Below the pieces are notes generated by a model that saw only the letters and a list, made by a program, of their open reading frames with translations, did no database searches and was not told where the DNA came from. From assembly GCA_026168455.1 (NCBI GenBank), contig CM047430.1, forward strand, positions 72,951,044 through 73,015,043: 64,000 bases of DNA. Reading direction: 5' to 3'. Positions 11,379 to 23,228 of the stretch are shown one piece after another. Within the stretch, counting starts at the first letter, position 1. Each line of letters opens with the position of its first letter. A program made the position numbers and the translations under genes. This DNA is from Theocolax elegans (Eukaryota; Arthropoda; Insecta; Hymenoptera; Cerocephalidae).

Positions 11379-13244
11379 AAAAGATCGTTGTATGATGTAT
11401 AAAAACACAGAGAGTGAGAGAGTGAGGGGGGGGGGGGAGGAGAGAGAAAGATATATATATGTGTATTATCCATTAAATCAAAGGGTGGGCACGACGTAAT
11501 CGTGGTAAGGTCGAACTTGGTCATTTCGTTCCGCAAAGTTAATTTGGCAAACGTTTCTGTTTAAACGTCGTTTACGACAATCATATCGTATTTCCCGTGG
11601 CTTCTTGCTTTCCCCCCGTCGGGAGGAAATCCACGCATATATACATATATATGTATATATAGACTTACCGTGTAGAACCAGCACGTGCGGCACACGTGGC
11701 ACACGGCGAATTCTACCCGTATTATCCTCCTCCACTTCTTCTCTTTTCGTCCTGGTAATCGTAACAGCGAAAGCGGGAGAACAGTAGCGAATGAAAGGTG
11801 GAGCGAGTAAAGTTTACACGCGGAAACAGCTGTTTAAGCTTATCCTTGGCTCACCTGTTCGTTCATCCGATATATACCTGAGTCTTGGTTCTATGTATAT
11901 GTATATATATATACCGCTATCTGTCTTATGATGCTATGCGGTCTGCAACGAAAGATGCGATAATGACCGAGCTACTTTTACTTCGATTACTGCTCGTTTA
12001 AACGACGTCGCTTCTTTTACTCGACGTTATTATGTATATATATTTCATCCTTTTTTTCGTTTTTTCTTAATCTAACGTTGCGATGTACAATATGTGCAAA
12101 TATCGTCGATCTATGTATGGGTATGTGAATGACCTTCTCTTCATTTTTTAACAATTGTATTTACAACTGCATGTTCTACCAGATCGAGGCTATCAGTGGT
12201 CTATCGATTCCTATCGTTTTATGTGGTGATATCCGATTTTCGGATTTTCCAAATTCATTGCGATATATCTTTGATTTTTGATCTTTGTATCATTTTGAGC
12301 CGTAAGGATACACATTAACGGAAAATTAATTTTGATTAATTCACATTTTGCCAGCATTCGACTATATTTCGAATTTTTCCGGATTTTTCTTTTCTATCAA
12401 TATTTATTTGATAGGGAACAAATGTTTTTGTTCATCATATTTTTGCGAAAAAAATTACATTTAGATATAATAATATTAAAAATATCTTGCGATACACATG
12501 CATCACAAACCCACTTCCACGAATACTCTTTTTATTGGGTTATTAATAAATTTTTCCTATAAAATTAGCTATATACGATTATTACATTTTATCTTAATTT
12601 TCATCGATTGCCTGAAAAGAGAAAACATTATTTTTTTTCTTTTTTGGATAGCGAAGAACGCGAATAAGAGCCAAATATCCAGTTGTATAACTTTTCGTAT
12701 AAAAATTAAACATAAAATACAATATTTGTCACGTAAAATAATAGTTAAGTAAAATAACGTTAAAAAGGAAATATGCTTAATACTTTTCTTTCTTGTACTT
12801 TTGCAAGAATAGAGCATTCTCAAACTTGAAATAAAAAGTTGTAAGACCCGTATATCCTTAAACGTCTTTCTTTATATGTAAGACGTTTTTTATATAGTTA
12901 AATAAAGAACGTGAAAAATATCGTTTTACCAAAAATTGAAACTAGTAAAACGTAGATATACACGTTTTTTTCTTTCTTCAATTATTTGCATTTACGCTTA
13001 TATGGATATCAATGTCAAAAATCGTATGTGCGTTACAAATTTATCGTATGTGTAAAAACTGTGTACGTTGTTTACACTTGTGTACAAACTTCGATTTTAG
13101 CGCTTCATATATACAGTTTATTTCTTATTATATACAATTTATAATATTTGTTATACGTGTTAATAAGTTTATAACATGTAGTTAATAAAAAAATTAGAGT
13201 TACTTTTAAATAGACTCAAGTAATTACAAATTATTTTTTGTTTC
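11379..13244. other. Non-coding interval with purine microsatellite and mixed GC content
   Basis: A GA/G-rich tract lies at 11408-11450. 11480-12010 is richer in GC and CpG than its surroundings (for example CACGTGCGGCACACGTGGCA at 11681), which could mark an unseen regulatory element. The remainder is AT-rich. The open frames here run through low-complexity DNA and match nothing I know. Confidence 0.45.
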
Positions 13245-13325
13245 CGAAAGTCATGCCCATAGTCTGTACCTAAAATTTGGTGGATTTTAAAATTTTGATC
13301 GAACCACTTGACGTGGAATGCCCCA
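13245..13325 (+). repeat. TGGG-type snap-back element, right-end fragment
   Basis: It ends with ACCACTTGACGTGGAATGCC followed by CCA and ATATG, which is the right terminus of the family. Inside it carries CTAAAATTTGGTGGATTTTA, as in the right arms at 31900-32020 and 42600-42679. It may be the other end of the fragment at 10988 with foreign DNA between, but this is unproven. Confidence 0.7.
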
Positions 13326-14775
13326 TATGTCTAAAGGATTTTTTTTGTTTACAATAAAAAAATATAAAAAAATGAACATTCTCTAAGTCTCCGACAATAC
13401 TCCCCTAACCGTGTATAGGTATAACACTGAAATATCTAGCAGTATAAGTGTATGTATTATGCCCCTTTATTAATTGACAAATAAAAAGTAAAGATATTAT
13501 TAATGAAAAAGAAAAATGTTGACGAAAGTGAATGAAAATATATGCTCAAGTAAATTAAAGAATAATTTACACGGATAAAAAGAAGAAGGACCCCGTGTAT
13601 TAGAAGCAGCAGTAGCAGCAGCTCGTCATTTTAATGTCTGGTTATGGGTAGAGCCCCGCAGTTCTTCCCTCTAAACTTCAAGCCCAGTCCACTCGAAACG
13701 CAAAATCGCGATCGCTCATTCTCATTATAATTGCGGACTCGTACAGCCTCTCTCCCTCTTGGTGTAGCTCGCGTATGTGCAATTGACATCCGGTCTCCTC
13801 GTGGTATCGACATGTCGGACGGTATATATCCCCAAGTTTCTCGATGGCCCCGCAGGCGAGCGTCACTTCCGATTCTGATCCACGTTCACCTATATATCTA
13901 TACATACCTCTATACACAATACGTCACCGTTAAGCTTTTACGCCTACGTAATTTATATATACATACTACACAACAAGCGGTATACCTATATACATGTACA
14001 TATATATATATATATATACGTACATTTTAAATCTCTGTGTTAACGGATGTTTATAACAAAACTACAAATCTAACGTTTATCGAGTTGTATATTCGTCGGT
14101 CTAGCCGAACTGTAATCTAATTTTGTTGGAAATGTGAGGTTTAGAATAAATAAAAAAAACAACAGTATTCCATATAAATAAACTTTGACAGTTTAAAAGT
14201 CTTTTTACTTTATTTATAAACAAATAAATACAGTTTAAAAAAAACCTGTAAGTCCTAAGGCATGTTTTGAATAATATACCCAAATTTTTCCAGATTTTTA
14301 AATCCATAATTTGATCACGATGTTTGGGTTGAAAATTTCATACCTTTTTTCACTAATAATTACCGACCAAATATTGTTTACTCAATTATTATTAACAAAA
14401 ATTATTTTTTCTTCAGAAGTTCAAAACGTCAAGCTCTTTGGTATATTTTAAGCTATCCGTATGCTTTTTGTCCAGATTTTTAATTGAATATTGTAGAGAT
14501 AATTTTTGGGTTAAAAGATGCAGATTCCTGTAATTTATCCATAAAATGTCAAGGAGGAGGGTTATGCATTTACTCCACGAGGGTCGGATCGAGACTAAAA
14601 CTATAATATCAATATTTAAAAAAGAAAGCATTCAAATATTATGCTGCAACGCAAGCTCGACTGTATGTATATGTGACAATGTAGGTTAGTTTTTTGATAT
14701 AATCGTTAGTTACGTCAGTCGATAAATTCATCATTATAAAACTTTTTTTTTACTCGCAGATAAACGTTCAAGCTA
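13326..14775. other. Non-coding interval
   Basis: 13590-13920 is comparatively GC-rich (CAGCAGTAGCAGCAG at 13606; CpG-rich 13690-13870) but has no splice-bounded frame. A TA run lies at 13999-14018. 14330-14400 (TTACCGACCAAATATTGTTT) resembles 63900-63930, so an old dispersed repeat is likely there. No gene recognised. Confidence 0.45.
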
Positions 14776-15008
14776 CACGGAGAAAAAATGTTGTAGTACT
14801 TAAAAGTGACAATGATGTTCGGTAATGGAGCGACAGATTTGACAAATGATAAAAATTATTATTTTTTTATAGGAATAATTTACAAGACATATAGTAAATA
14901 TTAATAGATATGTAGCACATTGTTCCTATAACAAAATAATAATTTTACTAAACAATATACTAAACATTACTAAACAACATTGTCATTTTTACTACAACAT
15001 TTTTCGTG
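14776..15008. mobile_element. Small snap-back MITE with CACGGAG ends
   Basis: 233 bp with inverted ends CACGGAGAAAAAATGT / ACATTTTTCGTG. The subterminal GTTGTAGTA, GACAATG and AATGGAG blocks reappear in inverse order on the right. It belongs with 34623-34812 and 43932-44172, which share GAGAAAAAATGT, TTGTAGTA, AATGACAATGTTGTTTAGTA and AATGGAGCGACAGATT-like segments. Non-coding. Confidence 0.75.
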
Positions 15009-15268
15009 CACGATGTATTATTATATTTACATTATGATTTAATAATTAATTTTTATATGGCAACTGTTCATCACTATATAAATTAACACATATTTATTTA
15101 GGTTTAACAGTTAATTAACTGTACTAAATAAAATTAAAAGCAATGAAAAAAAATCGCATTAAATCAATCAGACCGCTTAGATTAGAAATATATTTACTAC
15201 CACATAACCAGTTGTTGATCAATTAAAGCAAATCCGTACGTTTCATAGGATATTTTTATGTTTATAAA

Positions 15269-16143
15269 GACTAATAATTGTACATATTTTGACACATGCA
15301 GAAAGTATAAGTATTAAACTTGCTTTTGGCAATCTCAGAAAAATAATATAACTGCTTTTTTTAAAGTAAGCAACAATCTAAGAAAAAAAAGCTGGAAGTA
15401 CCAATTTCTGATCAGTAAATTTTCGGTATGTATATCCATTCCTAGTTAAGTCTAACTAACCAATTATTGATTGTCTAACCTTGATCGTCTCAATTTGTAA
15501 CTAATTTTGAGTAACGGGGTATCAAAATTGGTATGTACGGGAATACAAGATTCTCGGAGTCTACGTAAGTCAAGAACGGATGAATTAGACACTAATTCCA
15601 TCGTTCCGAGACTCCGAGTTTCTCGGTTTGGCGGCAATAGCAGTTTGGACGTGCCAGGCCCCCAACTCTGGCATCCCGGCCCCACTGTTTTAAATAAACA
15701 CTCGCCTGCAGCGTTTTTGTATATAATATTTATATATATATATAGTCAACTCGTCGAGAGCCGAGAGATACCGAGATTGGGGGCCTGGCGACTCCAAAGG
15801 TCGTATCCCCGCAACACCGAGAATCTCGGTGTTGCGGGGATTCCAATACGGCGCTACATAACCCCATTTTGAGATCCGTGTGTATCCGAAATTGTTGGAG
15901 TTTCTATATATCCATTTGGAAGCGAATGGATTCCAATTTTGACGCGTGTATATCCCATTTTTCTCGGATTTCTATAGTTTCCAAACCATGGATACTACAG
16001 GATTCCAAAAGTTTTTCAGTGTATGTAGCAACGATTAGATTTAAATTGTAAGAAAGGCTATTCTAGTTAACTCCACCGACCATAATTGAGGAAGAGTGCA
16101 ATCAATCAAACTTTTCTAATTTTAAATTAGATTCATTCAGATA
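15269..16143 (+). repeat. Tandem segmental duplication, unit 1 (875 bp)
   Basis: It is repeated immediately downstream at 16144. Outer parts (15269-15485 and 16021-16143) are nearly identical to unit 2. The middle (15486-16020) differs by many one-base indels and substitutions. Unit 1 lacks ~62 bp present in unit 2 (around 16370-16430) but has ~67 bp missing from unit 2 (around 15541-15607). It contains a strong palindrome at about 15807-15841 (CCCCGCAACACCGAGAATCT and its complement). The open frame 15507-15872 covers the palindrome and has no support as a gene. Confidence 0.85.
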
Positions 16144-17012
16144 GACTAATAATTGTACATATTTTGACACATGCAGAAAGTATAAGTATTAAACTTGCTT
16201 TTGGCACTCTCAGAAAATAAAATAACTGCTTTTTTTAAAGTAAGTAACAATCTAAGAAAAAAAAGCGGAAAGTACCAATTTCTGATCAGTAAATTTTCGC
16301 TATGTATATCCATTCCTAGTTAAATCTAACTAACCAATTATTGATTGTCTAACCTTGATATTGTACACTGGAAAACTTTTGGTAATCCAAGACCTCCGAG
16401 ATATATGGTCTCAATCCGATTCCATCGATCGTCTCAATTTGTAACTAATTTTGAGTAACGGGGTATCAAAATTGGTATGTACGGACCTCCGAGTTTCTCG
16501 TTTGCGGCAATAGCATTTGACTGCCGGCCCCACTCGCATCCCGGCCCCACTGTTTTTAAATAAACACTCGCCTGCAGCGTTGTTGGTATATATATTTATA
16601 TATATATAATATAGTTCAACTCGTCTGAGAGCGAAAGATACCGAGATGGTGGACTGGCGACTCCAAAGGTCGTATCCCCCCCCGCAACACCGAGAATCTC
16701 GGTGTTGCGGGGATTCCAATACGGAGTACATAACCCCCATGTTGGATATCCGTGTGTCTCCGAAATTGTGGAGTTTCTATATATCCTTTTGAAGCGAATG
16801 GATTCTCTAGTTTGACGCGTGTATATCCCATTTTTCTCCGATGTCTATAGTTCCAAACCATGGATAATACGATTCCAAAGTTTTTCAGTGTATGTAGCAA
16901 CGATTAGATTTAAATTGTAAGAAAGGCTATTCTAGTTAACTCCACCGACCATAATTGAGGAAGAGTGCAATCAATCAAACTTTTCTAATTTTAAATTAGA
17001 TTCATTCAGATA
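16144..17012 (+). repeat. Tandem segmental duplication, unit 2 (869 bp)
   Basis: It is a direct repeat of 15269-16143 with both units ending TTCATTCAGATA. This copy retains both ends of the embedded CACTGG element (16376-16890), so it is the more complete one structurally. Its palindromic core is nevertheless the noisier of the two. Confidence 0.85.
16376..16890. mobile_element. Snap-back element with CACTGG ends and TA target duplication
   Basis: 515 bp bounded by CACTGGAAAACTTTTGG and CCAAAGTTTTTCAGTG, flanked on both sides by TA. Internal inverted blocks include CTCCGAGATA and the CCCGCAACACCGAG palindrome. CACTG ends plus TA duplication suggest mobilisation by a Tc1/mariner-type transposase. 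The unit 1 counterpart keeps only the right end (TTTTTCAGTG at about 16012-16021). Non-coding. Confidence 0.75.
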
Positions 17013-17980
17013 TACCAATAAATATACAATTTTATACATTGCACCCAACGATAAATTAATCTTTTTTCTAATAGTATCTAATTCCAACAGAAATTTGGCA
17101 ATATGTTATAAAAAAATAAGTATATATCGTTATATCTAATAACAAGCAATTTTCTATATCGATATTTTTTCTTAAAATACTTAGTTTATACCTAATTCAA
17201 TAGTTTAAGCTTCTGCTAGGATAATTTGCTAAATTTAATTTTGTTATACTTTTCTTTTTTCTCATTTCGCATCTATACGCGCGAAGAGGGCATAACGGTT
17301 ATATATACTATAAATATACACGTGCATCATCGACCGTGCAATTTCGTTCTCTTCGATCGATTTGGAAGACATCGTTGTCTATATACAAGTATAGGTATAT
17401 ACGGAAAGTATAGAAGAAGAATAAGAAGAATAAGGAGAAAAAAAGAAGAAGAAGGAGGAGGAAGAGCGCATCTGCCGACTACGGAAGTTGCGCGAGCGCA
17501 TCCGCGCGTGGATTACACCCGCACATCCGACTCGGAATTTGTTGGGTGCGATGCTCAGGGTATCGCATAGCCCAGGTGTTTACCCAAACAGTAGCAGGAG
17601 CCTGCAACGTTCGCACGCTTATCTCCCTTATCTTCTGCTCACGAATTTTGGTCAGCTATTCTCACTTTTCCTTTACTTTTTTCTCCTATACATGTATTAT
17701 ATCGTAACGATTACTTTTCAAATTGTTATAATGTTAAATGTAAAGAGATCCTGTATATAAAAGACGAGTTTATGGTGTAGCTTACCGTCAGTGATTCCTT
17801 TTGCTCTTCTTATTCCAAAGTAGTCTAGATTACCTTGAAGTTCATATTTTATTGTTATACATATAAACAAAATTAATTTGTAAGGCCTTCAATATTATAT
17901 AAAATAATGATATTTATAAAAACACTAATCAATTTAAAAAATTAACATGGTAATTTCATTATAATTATAAATATATTATT
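17013..17980. other. Non-coding interval with purine tract
   Basis: A long AAGAAG/GGA purine tract (17410-17466) leads into a GC-richer block (17466-17620, CGCATCCGCGCGTGG). The open frame 17226-17570 runs through this low-complexity DNA. Without splice signals or recognisable domains I do not call it a gene. Confidence 0.45.
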
Positions 17981-18430
17981 CGAGCTACAGACCATTAACA
18001 AAGTATTCCTTCGAGCCTTCTTTTAGACATTTTAATGAAAAAATCGGCAGCAAAAAGTGGCAGAAGGATAAATTCTCGACATAATTAGCAACCAATGTTA
18101 AAAATAGTTGTAAAAACAGCTATTGAAAAAAACTTGAAAAAACTAATTTTTTGAGGTTAGAATAACATTTAAACAAATAGATTCCAGTATCTAAACATTG
18201 TTTTCTGTTTTCTGAAAACATTTCTAGTCTGCATCTAAAATTTGGTGCATTCTAAAATTTTGATTATACCACTTGATGTGGAATGTTGCATATATATAAT
18301 TATCACGTAAAATAAGCATTTAAACAAGTGAAATGAATATTTAATAGCCGATAACTAATTTTAAATTGCACCGAATTTTACATGTACAATAAACAGAAAA
18401 TAACTTTTAGGCGTGCTGAAAATAATTTGT
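17981..18430. repeat. TGGG-type element fragments (right arm, then start of a left arm)
   Basis: 17981-18290 matches the right arm of the family (GAGGTTAGAATAACATTTAA, ATAGATTCCAGTATCTAAA, AATTTGGTGCATTCTAAAAT) and ends CTTGATGTGGAATGTTGCA, a degenerate terminus. From about 18350 a left-arm segment begins (AATTGCACCGAATTTTAC, GTGCTGAAAATAATTTGTTC) and runs into the duplicated segment at 18430. Confidence 0.65.
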
Positions 18431-19490
18431 TCAAAAGTTATTCTAAACTCAAGAAAAATCAGGTTTTTCAAATTTTTTCCCAGCGATATGTATTTTTACA
18501 GCTATTTGCCTCGAAGAATAACAGAAAATTTTTGAAAATTTACATAGTTAAATTATATTTAAATTATTATTTTTTGTAATTTTTTAAAATACTCTGGTCT
18601 CTTGTTCTCAGAGGAATTCTTATTAAAATACTACTCAAATGGAAAATCTGCTTGCTCTACAATTACATGCTATCTACTTTTAAAAAACATTTAGGAAATT
18701 CAACTGAAAAATACAAATATCTTAATATTAAGCATATTCCTTTTGATTATAAACGAATCATTTTAGTGCAAGCAGATTTTCCGTTTGAGTCATATTTAAG
18801 TGCAATTCCCCTGACAACCAAGAAGCTATTCTTTTAGAACATTTTTATTTTATTGTAATTATAGTCATGTAATTCTTCAGCCTGAATATGTTACTACTCC
18901 GAGCGTAAATACTTATTAGACATTATGTATATTAAACGCAATATAGAAAAATATTATTACTGTCCTTGATCAACATCGGGAAAAATTTACATAAATTAAT
19001 GGCTATTATTTGTACGTGCGTGTATTGAATTTTAAGGGGTGGCATACCGGTGGGTTACCGACTGAGCAGATAAAGTATTACATTTATCTTAAAAAAATGG
19101 AGAGTTATGCAAACCCGAATACAGAAAGCACAAGATAATTGAATAATAAGTCGTTCTTCATAATTCCAGGTCAATACAACGAAGACACCCTACGAAATTT
19201 CTGCGCCGAAAAATCAGGGATAAAGTGGATAAGGGTATCTTTGTCGTACTGACCTGGAACTTTAATAGTTATGTATGCATTTATGAAGTAAAATAGGCTT
19301 TTATTCCCGGGATGAAATTTGCTGTTTCCTCGCTTTAGCTTTAGGCAGTAATTCATCCAAGGGAATAATCGACTTTTACTCCCGAAGTGCATATCAAATT
19401 TTTCAACCTAATCATTTAAAAAGGTTGCGATTACATTTTTTTTTATTTCTAAATTTTATAATTTATGAATCAAATTTTTTAAATTTATAT
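18430..19490 (+). repeat. Interspersed duplication, copy A (~1.06 kb)
   Basis: It is nearly identical to 20241-21300. The copy contains three small inverted structures: ATGGAAAATCTGCTTGC / GCAAGCAGATTTTCCGT (18640-18788), CCAGGTCAATACAACGAAGA / TCGTACTGACCTGG (19168-19256), and ATTCCCGGGATGAA / TTCATCCAAGGGAAT (19302-19368). It also has a block with AAGGGGTGGCATACCGG and GGGTTACCGAC (19034-19060) that recurs inverted near 40930. The 61-aa open frame at 18652-18837 lies inside the first inverted structure and is not supported as a gene. Confidence 0.85.
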
Positions 19491-20240
19491 TGTAACGGTA
19501 TTTTGCAATTATAATGTATAAATTAATAAAATTAATAAGCCGTTAAAAAACAATAGTCTCTATGCGATCGGCCGCTCAGTAATAATACAAAACCAAACGT
19601 ATATGCGGAGGCGGCGGTATTCTTTTATCTAGCGAAACGCGAAAGGAAAGGTAAATAATTTGAAATAAGCAAAGAATCACAATTTGAATAAAATAAATAA
19701 AGAAATATATTCTTAAATTACTTCGCTATATAAACACGTGCCGTTGCACGCGAGTACGCAGGTCGGGAAATACGTTAATTAAATAAAGAGAGAAAGAGAG
19801 AGAGAGAGAGAGAGACTACAGAACTGACACTTACAGTGCGTAATAGTTCGCAATAGAAGATCGACTCCAGTGGATGAAATCTGCGTTGTCGCTTTTCCCT
19901 CCTCTCTGCTGGGAACACTGGGTTGCGTAAACGCTAACAAAATGCAAAGTTCGAACAACACACTAAAATTCGTCTTTAAACAACACCAGAATCAAACAAC
20001 TCTCAAAATCTCTACGAGGCCGAAATCAATCACGGCCGAGCTAAGTCTAATTATTCGTGTACTAGCAAGTCTCGATTCTCTCTCTCTCTCCCTACTCTTT
20101 TCCCTTAACGAAGGTCCGCGATAATCGACGAAAATCGTCGAACGCCGACGCCGAACTGTAACAGCTGTATAATGATTAGTACATAGGCTAGACAGAGAGA
20201 GAGAAATGTAACGAGCAATGTAATATAATTAAATATTACA
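19491..20240 (+). mobile_element. Candidate solo LTR (750 bp)
   Basis: It starts TGTAACGGTATTTTGCAATT and ends AATATTACA, giving TGTAA...TTACA ends typical of insect LTRs. It contains a TATA box (CGCTATATAAACACG at about 19725-19739), a GA run (19797-19815) and a CT run (20081-20091). It separates the two copies of the flanking duplication. There is no target-site duplication: the left flank is TTATAT and the right flank TTGATT. The open frames 19779-19961 and 19870-20124 overlap simple repeats and are not coding. Confidence 0.65.
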
Positions 20241-21300
20241 TTGATTAAAGTTATTCTAAACCTCAAGAAAATCAGGTTTTTCAAATTTTTTCCCAGCGAT
20301 ATGTATTTTTACAGCTATTTGCCTCGAAGAATAACAGAAAATTTTTGATAAATTTACATAGTAATTATATTTAAATTATTATTTTTTGTAATTTTTTAAA
20401 TACTCTGGTCTCTTGTCTCAGAGGAATTCTTATTAAAAATACTACTCAAATGGAAAATCTGCTTGCTCTACAATTACATGCTATCTACTTTTAAAAAACA
20501 TTTAGGAAATTCAACTGAAAAATACAAATATCTTAATATTAAGCATATTCCTTTTGATTATAAACGAATCATTTTAGTGCAAGCAGATTTTCCGTTTGAG
20601 GCATATTTAAGTGCAATTCCCCTGACAACCAAGAAGCTATTTTTTTAGAACATTTTTATTTTATTGTAATTATAGTTATGTAATTCTTCAGCCTGAATGT
20701 GTTACTACTCCGAGCGTAAATACTTATTAGACATTATGTATATTAAACGCAGTATAGAAAAATATTATTACTGTCCTTGATCAACATCGGGAAAAATTTA
20801 CATAATTTAATGGCTAATTGTACGTGCGTGTATTGAATTTAAAGGGGTGGCATACCGGGTGGGTTACCGACTGAGCAGATAAAGATAATTATTACATTTA
20901 TCTTAAAAAAATGAAGAGTTATGCAAACCCGAATACAGAAGCACGAGATAATTTAATAATAAGTCGTTCTTCAAAGTTCCAGGTCAATACAACGAAGACA
21001 CCCTACAAAATTTCTGCGCCGAAAAATCAGGGATAAAGTGGATAAGGGTATCTTTGTCGTACTGACCTGGAACTTTAATAGTTATGTATACACTTATGAA
21101 GTAAAATAGGCCTTTATTCCCGGGATGAAAGTTGCTGCTTCCTCGCTTTAGCTTTAGGCAGTTATTCATCCAAGGCAATAATCACCTTTTACTCCCGAAG
21201 TGCATATCAAATTTTTCAACCTAATCATTTAAAAAGGTTGCAATAACATTTTTTTTTATTTCTAAATTTTATAATTTATGAATCAAATTTTTTAAATTCA
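20241..21300 (+). repeat. Interspersed duplication, copy B
   Basis: It begins immediately after the LTR with TTGATTAAAGTTATTCTAAA, equivalent to 18427 onward in copy A. It ends at AAATTCATATG, where copy A instead meets the LTR (AAATTTATAT). Differences from copy A are scattered single bases, for example FES versus FEA in the incidental open frame and a four-base insertion near 20884. Confidence 0.85.
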
Positions 21301-21337
21301 TATGAATAAAATAGATCTACGGGGAATAAAATGAGTA

Positions 21338-21845
21338 CGGGAAACGGATCTTTACCAAACTCTAGGATATGTTTATTACCATAAAAATATAAAGAAAGCC
21401 AGAATTTTAGACTCTTAACGCTCTTTTTTGCGATAAATATAAGCAAAAGACGAAAAACTTCGCCAAAATGCCTTTAAATTTGGTCACTCATAACTCCAAA
21501 TCGAGTTGATTAGATTTAAAAAAAGAAGCTTAAATATCTTGATTTGTTTAAAAGTTAAAAAAGAAAAACGAATTTAACGATATTTTGATGACTATTTTCA
21601 ATTAAAAGTTTACTAATTCTTTAAGCCAAATTGACATTTTATTTTTATTTTTTCCAATTTTAGATCCAATCTACTCGATCTCAGTTTTCTTTTAAACTTA
21701 AGTTTGAGTATCTACATGAATTTGTTTTTGAATTATGAGTGATCAAAGTTAAGGGCGTTTTTGGTGAAATTTTTCGATATTTGGCTTTCTTTATTTTTGT
21801 ATAATAGTAAACATATCCTAGAGTTTGGTAACGATCTGTTACCCG
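21338..21845. mobile_element. Snap-back element with CGGGAAACGGATC ends
   Basis: 508 bp. The left end CGGGAAACGGATCTTTACCA is the imperfect inverse of the right end TTGGTAACGATCTGTTACCC. Pairing continues inward through CTCTAGGATATGTTTA / TAAACATATCCTAGAG and AGAAAGCC / GGCTTTCT. The arms are diverged (roughly 80% by eye), so the copy is older than the TGGG elements. Non-coding. Confidence 0.75.
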
Positions 21846-22083
21846 AAGTTATAAGACTCTCCTGGTAAGTAATATGATGTACGTCTATATTTTCAGAAAA
21901 TATTTTGTAATTGAACTGAGATATTTATGTAACTGAAATATTTTGTAAGTATATTTTGTAATTGAAAGGTTATGATGTCAATTTACCAAATTTATTAAAT
22001 TAATTAATTACATAGAATGCTGCAAATATTTTTTAATTGAAAAAGTACATCAAAAGATATAAAATTAAAAATTGTATAAGTTA

Positions 22084-22940
22084 CCCGTGTAAAAAAATAA
22101 GTATGGTAAACGTCTGGGAAAAGTCTGGCTTATAAAGTCTTGGCAAAGTCTAGCTGGTGAGACTATCCCATACTTTTTGCCAGACTTAATATATTTTAAA
22201 TCAACCAGACTTTCTCCCGCACATTTTGCCAGACTTTATAATAATTTTTAAAAGTTTGGGATAATGCAACCAGACTTTCCCCAAACTTCCCCCTCGTCGA
22301 ATCTTCGTCGCATTGCATCTTTCAAACATAAAATTTATATTTCTAATTAATAAAAACAATAAATCCTCGACATGTTTTGAGCTATCGAACTCTCAAAACC
22401 ACCAGATATTTATCTATCACATATAAAAAAAGTCATTAATGTTTTTCGTGTATCTCGCGACAACAAACTGAGGAAATGGTTAGGGTACAAAACGATATAA
22501 AAATCAACTTCAATTTGATGATTGTGTTTTTACAATTGTAACCTAACCATTTCCTCAGTTTGTTGTCGCGAGATACACGAAAAACATTAATGACTTTTTT
22601 TATATGTGATAGATAAATATCTGGTGGTTTTGAGAGTTCGATAGCTCAAAACATGTCGAGGATTTATTGTTTTTATTAATTAGAAATATAAATTTTATGT
22701 TTGAAAGATGCAATGCGACGAAGATTCGGCGAGGGGGAAGTTTGGGGAAAGTCTGGTTGCATTATCCCAAACTTTTAAAAATTATTATAAAGTCTGGCAA
22801 AATGTGCGGGAGAAAGTCTGGTTGATTTAAAATATATTAAGTCTGGCAAAAAGTATGGGATAGCTCACCAGCTAGACTTGCCAAGACTTTATAAGCCAGA
22901 CTTTTCCCAGACGTTCCCCAGACTTTTTTTTTTACACGGG
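22084..22940. mobile_element. Near-perfect palindromic element with CCCGTGTAAAAAAA ends
   Basis: 857 bp folding on itself about position 22512, with arms of about 400 bp that are almost identical. The outer third of each arm carries repeated AGTCTGGC / GCCAGACT motifs (22116, 22180, 22229 and mirrored at 22788, 22840, 22893), spaced tens of bases apart. These are possible binding sites. The inner arms include CTCGCGACAACAAACTGAGG. No coding capacity. Flanks are TTA on the left and TTT on the right. Confidence 0.85.
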
Positions 22941-23033
22941 TTTTAATGAAGTTTTCTCTAATATTATCAAAGGGTTAACAATATGTAAACATTATCAATC
23001 ACGGATATTCTGTTTTAATAATATAATAAATAA
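22941..23033. other. Short AT-rich spacer
   Basis: Between the palindromic element and the hAT fragment; nothing recognisable. Confidence 0.5.
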
Positions 23034-23228
23034 TTACCCTGCAATTTGCTGATCGTTAGAACTTAACGCTGTAATAGAATGCTTGAAGTTGAGATGCTTA
23101 GCAATAGAAGAGGGAGATCCGTTGTAAGAGAAAAAAGAGTCACAAATATTGCATTTTGCATCTTCTCCATTACAAATAGTGTTACAAATAGTGGCATATC
23201 CCCATACCCAACTTGGCTTCCGCGGCAT
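23034..23228 (-). pseudogene. BED-type zinc finger of a hAT transposase (N-terminal piece)
   Basis: A 64-residue frame starting MPRKPSWVWGY contains AKCNICDSFFSYNGSP then IAKHLNFKH. This gives the C-x2-C ... H-x4-H spacing of the BED finger, which binds DNA at the N-terminus of many hAT transposases. The tryptophans before the first cysteine also fit. The frame ends about 20 residues after the finger and no DDE/RNase H-like core follows. It lies downstream of hAT-like terminal repeats on the same strand, which supports the assignment. Confidence 0.75.

Noticed and set aside
17226..17570. 114-residue frame with an arginine/lysine/glutamate-rich middle
   Set aside because: The charged middle is a translated AAGAAG/GGA tract and the rest lacks any recognisable motif or splice border.
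18652..18837. 61-residue frame conserved at 18652-18837 and 20463-20648
   Set aside because: Conservation is due to the segmental duplication; the frame sits in an inverted repeat and has no recognisable domain.
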